A stretch of 8,380 bases of DNA from an uncultured Lachnospiraceae bacterium (GTDB lineage Bacteria; Bacillota; Clostridia; Lachnospirales; Lachnospiraceae), in contig CACZNZ010000353.1 of the NCBI GenBank assembly GCA_902782625.1, forward strand, positions 1 through 8,380. Direction: 5' to 3'. Below the pieces are notes generated by a model. That model searched no databases. It was not told the DNA's origin and was given only the letters and a program-made list of their open reading frames with translations. This document shows, in pieces, positions 1 to 7,391 of this stretch (position 1 is the first letter of the stretch; the number at the start of each line of letters is the position of its first letter). A program made the position numbers and the translations under genes.

Positions 1-1
1 G

Positions 2-61
2 CAGAAACTGTATTACCGTCTGGTCGGACCGCTTGTCAAGATTGTTGCTCCGTTGCTGTAG
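2..61 (+). CDS. C-terminal end of an upstream gene (partial)
   Basis: An open frame enters from the left edge and stops at TAG 59-61, giving 19 residues that end in KIVAPLL. The tail is hydrophobic and basic, with no motif that names a family outright. It resembles the extreme C-terminus of the next gene: Y-R-L-V-G-x-L-V-K-I-V here against Y-K-I-A-G-x-V-I-R-L-V at residues 379-389 of the reductase, with three identities and seven conservative matches in eleven positions. This suggests, without proving, that it is another aldo/keto reductase of the same ferredoxin-tailed group. The next start codon lies 36 bp downstream with no terminator between, so the two genes are probably co-transcribed. 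A chance open frame of this length is possible, but the tail similarity and the spacing argue against it. Confidence 0.6.
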   Translation, partial: QKLYYRLVGPLVKIVAPLL

Positions 62-97
62 AAGCTGTTGTATGATATTTCAGAAAGGAAAGTAAAG

Positions 98-1276
98 ATG
101 AAATACCGCAGGGATCGTTATGGAAATAAAATATCTGTGCTTGGCTATGGCTGTATGAGATTTACGACTAAGCTTGGCAGAATTGATATGGAGAAGGCAG
201 AAAAAGAGATTATGCTGGCGTATCGAGGCGGCGTCAATTATTATGATACCGCCTATGTTTATCCCGGCAGCGAAGCTGCACTCGGAGAGATCCTCGAAAA
301 GAACGGCATCCGGGATAAAGTACGCATCGCCACAAAGCTTCCGCATTATATGATCAGGAACAGCGGCAGCATGGAGGATTATTTTCAGACACAGCTGAAA
401 AGACTGCGGACAGATCATGTGGAATATTATCTGATGCATATGCTGACGGATGTGGCTACATGGGAGAGACTCTGTAATCTGGGTATACGGGAGTGGATCG
501 AAGAAAAAAAGAAGAGCGGGCAGATTGAACAGGTCGGTTTCTCCTACCATGGGAATTCCGATATGTTCTGTCAGTTGCTTGACGCATATGACTGGGATTT
601 CTGTCAGATTCAGTACAACTATATGGATGAGCATTCGCAGGCCGGAAAGACCGGACTTACCTATGCTGCAAAAAAAGGCCTTCCGGTCATTATCATGGAA
701 CCTTTGCGCGGCGGAAAACTGGTGAATCATCTTCCGGAGAAAGCAATCCGACGGTTTGAAGACTATCCTATCCAAAGGACTCCTGCAGAGTGGTCTTTCC
801 AGTGGCTTTGGAATCAGCCGGAGGTCACCTGTGTTCTTTCAGGGATGAATTCCAGAAAGATGGTCAGGGAAAATGTGATCAGTGCGAAGCGTTCCAAAGC
901 AGGAAGCTTTACGCCGGAAGATCAGAAACTTCTCTCAGATGTGGCTTCCGAGATTAATGCGCGGATGAAAGTGGGATGTACGGGATGCAGGTATTGCATG
1001 CCATGTCCGCAGAATGTGGATATTCCAGGTACATTTGCAGCGTACAATCGGCGCTACAGCGAAGGTAAGGTCACGGCATTAAGAGAATATGCCATGTGTA
1101 CACTTCTACGGAAAGATACGACTTCAGCATCCCAATGCATCAGATGCGGTAAATGTGAAAAACATTGTCCGCAGGGAATCCCTATCAGAAAAGAACTGGC
1201 CCGTGCGGCTAAAGAGCTCGAGGGACCAGTGTATAAGATTGCCGGAAAAGTAATCAGGCTTGTGATGAAGTACTGA
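98..1276 (+). CDS. Aldo/keto reductase with C-terminal 4Fe-4S (ferredoxin-like) domain
   Basis: A 392-residue predicted cytoplasmic oxidoreductase of the COG1453 type: an N-terminal aldo/keto reductase barrel (about residues 1-275) followed by a ferredoxin-like tail. The AKR catalytic tetrad is intact: D50 and Y55 (DTAYVYPGSE), K80 (ATKLPHY) and H114 (YLMHM). The tail has two cysteine clusters, C294-C297-C300-C303-P and C347-C350-C353-C357-P, as expected for two 4Fe-4S centres. Electrons may therefore pass between iron-sulfur clusters and a carbonyl substrate or flavin/nicotinamide partner. The substrate is unknown for this family and cannot be read from the sequence. The start is ATG 98, preceded at 7 nt by AAAGGAA (84-90); an in-frame TTG at 68 lacks such a site. 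It follows the clipped gene at 2-61, probably in one operon. Its TGA stop abuts the stop of the opposing response regulator, leaving no intergenic terminator. Confidence 0.93.
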   Translation: MKYRRDRYGNKISVLGYGCMRFTTKLGRIDMEKAEKEIMLAYRGGVNYYDTAYVYPGSEAALGEILEKNGIRDKVRIATKLPHYMIRNSGSMEDYFQTQLKRLRTDHVEYYLMHMLTDVATWERLCNLGIREWIEEKKKSGQIEQVGFSYHGNSDMFCQLLDAYDWDFCQIQYNYMDEHSQAGKTGLTYAAKKGLPVIIMEPLRGGKLVNHLPEKAIRRFEDYPIQRTPAEWSFQWLWNQPEVTCVLSGMNSRKMVRENVISAKRSKAGSFTPEDQKLLSDVASEINARMKVGCTGCRYCMPCPQNVDIPGTFAAYNRRYSEGKVTALREYAMCTLLRKDTTSASQCIRCGKCEKHCPQGIPIRKELARAAKELEGPVYKIAGKVIRLVMKY

Positions 1277-2080
1277 TCAATCCGATTCGGTATACATTTT
1301 GTGGAGGCGTTTTCTTGTTCTCTCTCCCCATGGATAGTCTTTCAGATAATCTGTGGAGTGGTCGAAATCAATGTGTTCATTTTCCCGGAGCAGATCATAG
1401 TAATCACAGCTGATCTTCTCCGGAAGAATCGCCATTTTGCCTCTTTGTTTGACAACAGCGTCCTCCACTCCTTTTTCCTTAAAACGAGATGTCAGATCAC
1501 CGCGTAGATTCTTAACATAGGAAAGATGAGTATCATCTCCCCAGAGCGCATCCATGATCTCGTTCAGAGGACACCAGGAGCCCTGCTGATCGACCAGATA
1601 GGCCAGGAGCTCTTTTGTTTTGTGATACTTAAAATGTACAGGGACATTATCGATAAAGACTTCAAATCCGCCAAAAGTTTTGATGCGGATTCTCTGTTTT
1701 TCGGAAAGTGTCGGTGCATGGCGAAGGTCAGAGAGTTCCCGCTCGACCTTCTTTTTGGTGGTTGGTTTGAGAATGTATCCGCTCACATGCATATCCAGGG
1801 CTTCTTTGGTATATTGATCGTAGCCCGTGGCAAATATAACATTGATTCTCGGATAGAGGGCGATCAGCCTTCTCGCTACGGACAGTCCGTCAATCTCTCT
1901 CATTTCTACATCCAGGAATGCAATATCTACAGGGTGCTTCTCTGCAAATGCGAGAGCATCCAGTCCGTTGGTAAAACCGGTCGTCTTGGCAGAGGGAATG
2001 ATTTCGTGAATAATATGAATCAGTTCTTCCAATGCCATCTTTTCATCTTCTACGACAAGTATCTGTAAGTGTCTGTTCAT
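1277..2080 (-). CDS. Response regulator, REC plus winged-helix (SAPR/COG3947-like)
   Basis: A 267-residue predicted DNA-binding response regulator. The receiver domain (about 1-122) carries the acidic pocket E11/D12, phospho-acceptor D57 (AFLDVEM), T85 (FATGY) and K105 (LKP). After a short linker, residues 131-222 form an OmpR/SARP-like winged helix (IRIKTFGGFEVF, then KTKELLAYLV and the GDLTSRFKEKG recognition-helix area). The last 45 residues (SCDYYDLL onward) look like only the beginning of a BTAD module, so the protein is a short SAPR-type regulator. The start is ATG 2078-2080, with GGGGAGG at 2088-2094 seven bases upstream. No histidine kinase lies next to it, so its partner must be elsewhere. 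It is divergent from pgi, sharing about 150 bp of control region, and convergent with the reductase. The target genes are not evident; autoregulation or control of pgi is only a possibility. Confidence 0.9.
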   Translation of the reverse strand: MNRHLQILVVEDEKMALEELIHIIHEIIPSAKTTGFTNGLDALAFAEKHPVDIAFLDVEMREIDGLSVARRLIALYPRINVIFATGYDQYTKEALDMHVSGYILKPTTKKKVERELSDLRHAPTLSEKQRIRIKTFGGFEVFIDNVPVHFKYHKTKELLAYLVDQQGSWCPLNEIMDALWGDDTHLSYVKNLRGDLTSRFKEKGVEDAVVKQRGKMAILPEKISCDYYDLLRENEHIDFDHSTDYLKDYPWGERTRKRLHKMYTESD

Positions 2081-2099
2081 GATAAGACCTCCCCTTTGT

Positions 2100-2127
2100 A
2101 TTTTATCATAGCTTTCGAAAAAAACAA
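2100..2127 (-). promoter_or_regulatory. Possible promoter of the response regulator gene
   Basis: On the - strand TTGTTT (2122-2127) and TAAAAT (2100-2105) are 16 bp apart, and the -10 is preceded by TGA (2106-2108), giving an extended -10. If used, transcription would start near 2093, right at the ribosome binding site (2088-2094), so the mRNA leader would be only about 12 nt. That tight fit makes this a tentative call; a promoter further upstream is possible. Confidence 0.35.
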
Positions 2128-2159
2128 TCCTGGCTGAGAAGAAAATCTTTCCCGTTATC

Positions 2160-2188
2160 TTGCATTTATAACAGGAATCCTTTATAAT
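2160..2188 (+). promoter_or_regulatory. Predicted sigma-A type promoter of pgi
   Basis: TTGCAT (2160-2165) and a perfect TATAAT (2183-2188) are separated by 17 bp. The expected start near 2195 would give a leader of about 38 nt before the pgi ATG. The -35 matches the consensus at only its first three positions, but the spacing and the -10 are ideal. No long leader structure is seen. Confidence 0.6.
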
Positions 2189-2232
2189 TTTTTTAGTATA
2201 TCAATTAGGATTTGTTAGGAGGATGAATGACT

Positions 2233-3816
2233 ATGGCTGAGTGGAAAAACCTGGATACATTAAGTGCTTTTCAGGCGCTGAAAGAAAAAAAAGACAGTGT
2301 TGATTTAAAGGCGGTTATGACCGGTGAAAACGGTGCAAAACGAGTGGCAAAGTACAGTGTGCCGATCGGATGCGGACTGACTTATAATTACGCTGCGAAA
2401 CAGGTAGATGATGATGTGCTTGCCGCTCTTGCTGATCTGGCAAAGGAAGCAGAACTTACAGAAAAATATGCAGAACTGTACAATGGCGCGGTAATTAATA
2501 CCGGAGAAAAACGGCTTGTTCTTCATCAGCTTGCCAGAGGACAGCAGGGAAAAGACGTGATTGCTGACGGTGTCAACAAGAGAGATTTCTATGTAGAACA
2601 GCAGAACAGAGCGAATGAGTTTGCTTCGAAAGTCCATGCCGGCGAGATTACCAATGCGGCAGGCGAGAAATTTACAACAGTAGTTCAGATTGGTATCGGC
2701 GGCAGTGACCTGGGTCCGCGTGCACTTTATCTGGCACTGGAGAACTGGGCAAAAGCGAACAATACCCTGAAGATGGAAGCGAAGTTCATCAGTAATGTTG
2801 ATCCTGATGATGCAGCAGCAGTGCTTGCTTCTATCGATGTGGCACATGCAATCTTTATCCTGGTGTCCAAATCAGGAACCACGCTTGAAACGCTGACGAA
2901 TGAATCTTTTGTCAAGGATGCGCTCACTAATCTCGGTCTGAATCCGGCAGATCACATGATCGCGGTAACCAGCGAGACTTCCCCACTTGCCAAAAACAGT
3001 GGATACCTGGATGCCTTCTACATGGATGACTATATCGGCGGCCGTTTCTCCTCCTCTTCGGCAGTAGGTGGAGCAATCTTATCCCTGGCGTTCGGACCGG
3101 ATGTTTTTGCAAGGATTTTAAACGGTGCTGCAGAAGCTGACAGTGTTGCCAAGAATGAAGATATTCTGAAGAATCCTGCGATGCTTGATGCCCTGATCGG
3201 TGTCTATGAACGCAATGTTTTAGGATATGAGTGCTCTGCAGTTCTTCCTTATTCTCAGGCACTTTCCCGCTTCCCGGCACATTTGCAGCAGGCAGATATG
3301 GAATCGAACGGAAAGTCTGTGAATCGCTTTGGCGAGCCGGTTAATTATGTTACAGGTCCGATCATCTTTGGAGAACCGGGAACGAATGGTCAGCATTCTT
3401 TCTATCAGCTGCTTCATCAGGGAACCACAATTGTTCCGCTGCAGTTTATCGGATTTAAAGACAGCCAGATTGGCACCGATGTTGTGATCGAGGGCAGCAC
3501 CAGCCAGAAGAAGCTCTGTGCGAATGTCGTTGCACAGATGATTGCTTTTGCCTGTGGTAAAGATGATGAAAACAACAATAAAAAGTTTGATGGCGGCAGA
3601 CCGTCCAGCATCATTATCGGTCAGCAGCTGACACCGGAATCTTTAGGCGCACTGCTTGCTCATTTTGAGAACAAGATTATGTTCCAGGGGTTCTTATGGA
3701 ATGTCAACAGCTTTGACCAGGAAGGTGTTCAGCTCGGTAAGCTTCTTGCCAAACGTGTTCTGGCTCATGATACAGATGGAGCACTCAAAGCACTCAGTGA
3801 TCTTTTCGAAATCTAA
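2233..3816 (+). CDS. pgi: Glucose-6-phosphate isomerase
   Basis: Catalyses the reversible conversion of glucose-6-phosphate and fructose-6-phosphate in the cytoplasm, linking glycolysis, gluconeogenesis and sugar-phosphate branches. The 527-residue protein contains the phosphate-binding G154-x-GGSDLG loop and the S212-K-S-G-T-T-L-E-T segment, PGI signature 1 (DYIGGRFS, 266-273), catalytic E357 in MESNGK, H388 in NGQHSFYQLLHQG, and signature 2 ending at K503 (SFDQEGVQLGK). All expected catalytic positions are present and the length is that of the long bacterial PGI form. Two starts three bases by three apart are possible. ATG 2233 (MAEWKNL) is 10 nt from AGGAGG (2217-2222) and fits the usual N-terminus; ATG 2227 would be only 4 nt away and adds two residues. 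It has its own upstream promoter and is followed by a U-tract structure at 3868-3946, so it is probably monocistronic. Confidence 0.97.
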   Translation: MAEWKNLDTLSAFQALKEKKDSVDLKAVMTGENGAKRVAKYSVPIGCGLTYNYAAKQVDDDVLAALADLAKEAELTEKYAELYNGAVINTGEKRLVLHQLARGQQGKDVIADGVNKRDFYVEQQNRANEFASKVHAGEITNAAGEKFTTVVQIGIGGSDLGPRALYLALENWAKANNTLKMEAKFISNVDPDDAAAVLASIDVAHAIFILVSKSGTTLETLTNESFVKDALTNLGLNPADHMIAVTSETSPLAKNSGYLDAFYMDDYIGGRFSSSSAVGGAILSLAFGPDVFARILNGAAEADSVAKNEDILKNPAMLDALIGVYERNVLGYECSAVLPYSQALSRFPAHLQQADMESNGKSVNRFGEPVNYVTGPIIFGEPGTNGQHSFYQLLHQGTTIVPLQFIGFKDSQIGTDVVIEGSTSQKKLCANVVAQMIAFACGKDDENNNKKFDGGRPSSIIIGQQLTPESLGALLAHFENKIMFQGFLWNVNSFDQEGVQLGKLLAKRVLAHDTDGALKALSDLFEI

Positions 3817-3830
3817 TCATTTTAAAATGA
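3817..3830. repeat. Perfect 14 bp palindrome just after the pgi stop
   Basis: TCATTTTAAAATGA begins at the base after the pgi TAA and reads the same on both strands. An AT-rich imperfect hairpin follows, ATTCATT (3841-3847) with AATGAAT (3855-3861) around a 7 nt loop. Neither has a GC stem plus U-run, so they are not called terminators; they could protect the 3' end of the pgi mRNA or be chance in an AT-rich spacer. Confidence 0.4.
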
Positions 3831-3867
3831 AGGATATTCTATTCATTTTTTCATAATGAATTCTCAT

Positions 3868-3946
3868 ACCGGGTCGTCGGTAGATGGGGGAATGTTTCTT
3901 TGAAGGACGTGTTCAAACCTCATTCATGGCGACCTGGTTTGTTTTT
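3868..3946 (+). terminator. Structured 3' region of pgi ending in a U-tract (terminator or switch-like RNA)
   Basis: ACCGGGTCG (3868-3876) pairs with CGACCTGGT (3930-3938) as a 9 bp stem with one G-U, followed at once by TTTGTTTTT-like sequence (3938-3946). Inside the 53 nt loop, GAATG (3890-3894) can pair with CATTC (3921-3925), and TTTGAA (3899-3904) with TTCAAA (3912-3917). A competing hairpin, CAAACC (3914-3919) with GGTTTG (3936-3941), also sits directly before the T-run and cannot coexist with the long stem. The simplest reading is the pgi transcription terminator, with an unusually long and structured loop. I do not recognise a T-box, PyrR site or known riboswitch. A promoter for carB lies just downstream, so this element probably belongs to the pgi transcript. 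Confidence 0.5.
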
Positions 3947-3966
3947 ATGGAATTACAGAAAAAAGA

Positions 3967-3996
3967 GTGGCATTTTCTTCAGTGATAAGTTATAAT
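3967..3996 (+). promoter_or_regulatory. Predicted promoter of carB
   Basis: A perfect TATAAT (3991-3996) lies 18 bp after GTGGCA (3967-3972), which matches four of six -35 consensus bases. Transcription would start near 4003, giving a carB leader of about 90 nt. That leader has two small hairpins: GATTAT (4003-4008) with ATAATC (4015-4020), and GTGAAG (4048-4053) with TTTCAC (4058-4063) around GAAC. No U-run follows either, so no attenuator is claimed. Confidence 0.6.
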
Positions 3997-4092
3997 GTAA
4001 AAGATTATGCCAAGATAATCGATGATTACTCAAAAATGAATGGAATGGTGAAGGAACTTTCACGATTTCTGTCACAAATGAAGGAGGATATT

Positions 4093-7000
4093 ATGCCACA
4101 GAGAACAGACATCCATAAGGTTCTGATTATTGGTTCCGGACCGATCGTGATCGGTCAGGCCTGTGAGTTTGATTATTCCGGGACACAGGCTTGCAAAGCT
4201 TTGCGCAAGCTTGGTTATCAGATAGTACTGGTGAATTCCAATCCTGCGACGATCATGACAGATCCTGAGATGGCGGATGTTACTTATATAGAGCCTTTGA
4301 ATGTGGAAAGACTCGAAGAGATCATTGCCAAAGAACGTCCGGATGCACTCCTTCCGAATCTGGGAGGCCAGTCTGGACTGAATCTGTGTGCGGAGTTAAA
4401 TAAAGAAGGAATCCTTGACAAATACGGTGTCAAAGTAATCGGTGTCCAGGTCGATGCCATCGAGCGTGGAGAGGACCGAATCGAATTCAAAGAGACGATG
4501 GAAGCTCTCGGCGTGGAGATGGCCAGAAGTGAAGTTGCTTACTCGGTGGAGCAGGCACTTGAGATTGCGGATGAGCTTCATTATCCCGTGGTACTTCGTC
4601 CGGCTTATACGATGGGCGGAGCCGGCGGCGGACTGGTATACAATAAAGAGGAACTCAAAGTGGTATGCTCGAGAGGTCTGCAGGCCAGCCTCGTTGGGCA
4701 GGTTCTGGTTGAAGAATCTGTTATGGGCTGGGAAGAACTCGAGCTGGAAGTTGTCCGTGATAAAGACGGCAACATGATTACGGTCTGCTTCATTGAAAAT
4801 GTGGATCCGATGGGCGTTCATACGGGAGACTCTTTCTGTACGGCTCCGATGCTTACCATCTCACAGGAAGTGATGGATCGTCTGCAGGATCAGGCTTATC
4901 GTATCGTAGATTCCATCCAGGTAATCGGTGGAACCAATGTACAGTTTGCCCATGATCCGGTATCTGACAGGATTATCGTAATCGAGATCAATCCGAGGAC
5001 ATCGAGATCTTCCGCACTTGCCTCTAAGGCAACGGGATTCCCGATCGCTATGGTTTCTGCCATGCTTGCCAGCGGGATGACGCTCAAGGATATCCCCTGC
5101 GGAAAATATGGCACACTGGATAAATACGTTCCTGACGGAGACTATGTGGTCGTGAAATTTGCCCGCTGGGCTTTTGAAAAGTTCAAGGGTGTGGAGGATA
5201 AACTGGGCACACAGATGCGTGCCGTAGGCGAAGTCATGAGTATCGGTAAGACGTATAAAGAAGCTTTCCAGAAAGCAATCCGGTCTCTGGAGAAGGATCG
5301 TTACGGACTCGGACATGTAAAGGAATTTGATACTTATTCCAAAGAAAAACTTCTGCGTCTGATGAATACTGCATCAAGCGAGAGACATTTCATGATGTAT
5401 GAGGCACTCCGTGCGGGAGCAACGGTAGACGAGGTCTTTGATGCAACGCATGTAAAACGCTGGTTCATCGAACAGATGAAAGAGCTCGTGGAAGAAGAGG
5501 AAGCGCTGATTACCTGTAAAGGAAGCCTCCCGTCTGATGAATTGCTGACACAGGCAAAGAAGGATGGATTTGCCGATGCTTATCTGGCTCAGATTCTGGA
5601 GATCCCGGAAGAGGAGATCAGAAACAGAAGGATTGCCATCGGTGTGGAAGAGACATGGGACCGTGTTCATGTAAGCGGAACGCCGGACAGTGCTTACTAT
5701 TACTCCACTTACAATGCGCCTGACAATAATGAAGTCAATTCCGACAAGCCGAAGATTATGATCCTCGGTGGAGGCCCGAACCGGATCGGGCAGGGAATCG
5801 AGTTTGATTATTGTTGCGTTCATGCGGCATTGTCATTGAAGAAACTCGGATTTGAGACAATCATTGTCAATTGTAATCCGGAGACGGTATCGACGGATTA
5901 TGATACTTCGGATAAATTGTATTTTGAGCCGCTGACACTGGAAGATGTGCTCAGCATTTACAAGAAAGAAAAACCGGTTGGCGTCATTGCCCAGTTCGGT
6001 GGACAGACACCGCTAAACCTTGCGTCAGAGCTTGAGAAGAACGGCGTGAAGATTCTTGGTACTTCCCCGGCTGTCATTGACCTGGCGGAAGACAGAGACC
6101 AGTTCAGGGGCATGATGGATAAGCTCGGTATTCCGATGCCGGAAGCAGGTATGGCTACGACAGTGGAAGAGGCTGTAAAGATTGCCGGAGAGATTGGATA
6201 TCCTGTGATGGTACGTCCTTCTTACGTCCTTGGAGGACGTGGCATGGAAGTTGTCTATGATGATGACGAGATGGCGGATTATATGAATGCAGCTGTCGGT
6301 GTGACTCCGGATCGGCCGATTCTGATCGATCGTTTCCTTGCCCATGCGATGGAATGTGAGGCGGATGCCATCAGTGACGGCACCCACGCTTTTGTTCCGG
6401 CAGTGATGGAGCACATCGAGCTTGCGGGTATTCATTCCGGTGATTCGGCATGTATTATTCCGTCCAAGCATATATCCGAGAAAAATCTGGAGATCATCCG
6501 TGATTACACCAGAAAGATAGCGGAGGAGATGCATGTTGTCGGACTGATGAATATGCAGTATGCCATCGAGAACGACACGGTTTATGTACTTGAAGCCAAT
6601 CCGCGTGCTTCCCGTACAGTACCGCTGGTATCAAAAGTCTGCAATATCCGAATGGTGCCTCTGGCAACAGAGATTATCACAGAAGAACTTACGGGAAGAC
6701 CTTCTCCTGTTCCGCAGCTGAAACAGCAGAACATTCCGTACTACGGCGTGAAAGAGGCTGTATTCCCGTTCAATATGTTCCAGGAGGTGGATCCGATTCT
6801 CGGACCGGAAATGCGTTCTACCGGAGAGGTGCTTGGTATTTCCGTCTCTGCCGGCGAAGCGTTTTTCAAAGCAGAAGAAGCGGCGCAGTCCAAACTGCCG
6901 ACAGAAGGAACGGCGCTTATTACGGTAAGCAACAAGGATAAGGATGAAGTGATCGAGGTAGCGAAGAGTCTCTACGAAGATGGATTTGAGATTTATTCCA

Positions 7001-7317
7001 CCAAGGGAACCAGCAAACTGTTAAATGATGCAGGAATCCCTGCCAGGATCGTGAAAAAGGAATATGAGGGAAGACCGAGTCTGCGTGACATGATCATCAA
7101 TAATGAAGTCCAGATGATCATCAATACGCCGGCCGGAAAAGAAAGTGTCCATGATGACAGTTATGTCAGAAGAAGTGCCATCAAAGCAAAACTTCCGTAC
7201 ATGACGACGATTGCTGCCGGTAAAGCAGCTGCGGAAGGAATCCATTATGTCAGAAACCATAAAGGAAAAGAAGTGAAATCCCTCCAGGAATGGCATGCAG
7301 AAATCAAGGATATGTAA
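4093..7317 (+). CDS. carB: Carbamoyl phosphate synthetase, large subunit
   Basis: Makes carbamoyl phosphate from bicarbonate, two ATP and ammonia supplied by the glutaminase subunit CarA, feeding pyrimidine and arginine synthesis. The 1074-residue length is normal. The two homologous synthetase halves begin at about residues 8 (KVLIIGSGPIVIGQ) and 552 (KPKIMILGGGPNRIGQG). Each ATP-grasp active site keeps its metal ligands: E298/N300 in EINPRTSRSSALASK and E834/N836 in EANPRASRTVPLVSK. The oligomerisation domain lies between, and a C-terminal MGS-like regulatory domain runs from about 939. It retains the T-K-G-T, lysine and I-I-N-T positions associated with UMP/IMP-type effector binding, so pyrimidine feedback is plausible. 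ATG 4093 is chosen because AAGGAGG (4081-4087) is 5 nt upstream and MPxRTDI is the normal N-terminus; the frame is open back to 3967 but that part covers the promoter. carA is not beside it: pgi lies upstream and an opposing HD gene downstream. Confidence 0.97.
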   Translation: MPQRTDIHKVLIIGSGPIVIGQACEFDYSGTQACKALRKLGYQIVLVNSNPATIMTDPEMADVTYIEPLNVERLEEIIAKERPDALLPNLGGQSGLNLCAELNKEGILDKYGVKVIGVQVDAIERGEDRIEFKETMEALGVEMARSEVAYSVEQALEIADELHYPVVLRPAYTMGGAGGGLVYNKEELKVVCSRGLQASLVGQVLVEESVMGWEELELEVVRDKDGNMITVCFIENVDPMGVHTGDSFCTAPMLTISQEVMDRLQDQAYRIVDSIQVIGGTNVQFAHDPVSDRIIVIEINPRTSRSSALASKATGFPIAMVSAMLASGMTLKDIPCGKYGTLDKYVPDGDYVVVKFARWAFEKFKGVEDKLGTQMRAVGEVMSIGKTYKEAFQKAIRSLEKDRYGLGHVKEFDTYSKEKLLRLMNTASSERHFMMYEALRAGATVDEVFDATHVKRWFIEQMKELVEEEEALITCKGSLPSDELLTQAKKDGFADAYLAQILEIPEEEIRNRRIAIGVEETWDRVHVSGTPDSAYYYSTYNAPDNNEVNSDKPKIMILGGGPNRIGQGIEFDYCCVHAALSLKKLGFETIIVNCNPETVSTDYDTSDKLYFEPLTLEDVLSIYKKEKPVGVIAQFGGQTPLNLASELEKNGVKILGTSPAVIDLAEDRDQFRGMMDKLGIPMPEAGMATTVEEAVKIAGEIGYPVMVRPSYVLGGRGMEVVYDDDEMADYMNAAVGVTPDRPILIDRFLAHAMECEADAISDGTHAFVPAVMEHIELAGIHSGDSACIIPSKHISEKNLEIIRDYTRKIAEEMHVVGLMNMQYAIENDTVYVLEANPRASRTVPLVSKVCNIRMVPLATEIITEELTGRPSPVPQLKQQNIPYYGVKEAVFPFNMFQEVDPILGPEMRSTGEVLGISVSAGEAFFKAEEAAQSKLPTEGTALITVSNKDKDEVIEVAKSLYEDGFEIYSTKGTSKLLNDAGIPARIVKKEYEGRPSLRDMIINNEVQMIINTPAGKESVHDDSYVRRSAIKAKLPYMTTIAAGKAAAEGIHYVRNHKGKEVKSLQEWHAEIKDM

Positions 7318-7331
7318 AAGGGCATAAATAT

Positions 7332-7366
7332 GGGGCGCCGCCGTTGCGACGCCCCCCGTTTTGTTT
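7332..7366. terminator. Intrinsic terminator of carB, probably shared with the convergent HD gene
   Basis: GGGGCG (7332-7337) pairs with CGCCCC (7350-7355); a C-A mismatch separates an inner CGC/GCG stem closed by the loop CGTT (7342-7345). TTTTGTTT (7359-7366) follows after CCG. It begins 14 bp after the carB stop. Read the other way, 37 bp past the HD gene stop, the same hairpin is followed by a poorer T-rich stretch, so termination is expected to be stronger for carB. Confidence 0.88.
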
Positions 7367-7391
7367 ATACGGTTCAATGTATCAGGGAATA

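Noticed and set aside
80..775. 231-codon open frame on the - strand
   Set aside because: It is the antisense shadow of the aldo/keto reductase, cysteine- and histidine-rich with no motif.
1526..2068. 180-codon open frame on the + strand
   Set aside because: It lies wholly antisense to the response regulator, whose receiver and winged-helix motifs are clear; the + strand translation shows no family features.
3868..3946. tRNA or T-box element, because of GTTCAAACC and GGTAGATGGGGG
   Set aside because: No acceptor stem, anticodon arm or CCA end can be formed around the T-loop-like bases, and the T-box core GGTGG-ACC is absent.
3967..4092. In-frame GTG start giving CarB 42 extra N-terminal residues
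   Set aside because: The extension covers the TATAAT promoter, has no homology to the CarB N-terminus, and ATG 4093 has an ideal ribosome binding site and the canonical MPxRTDI start.
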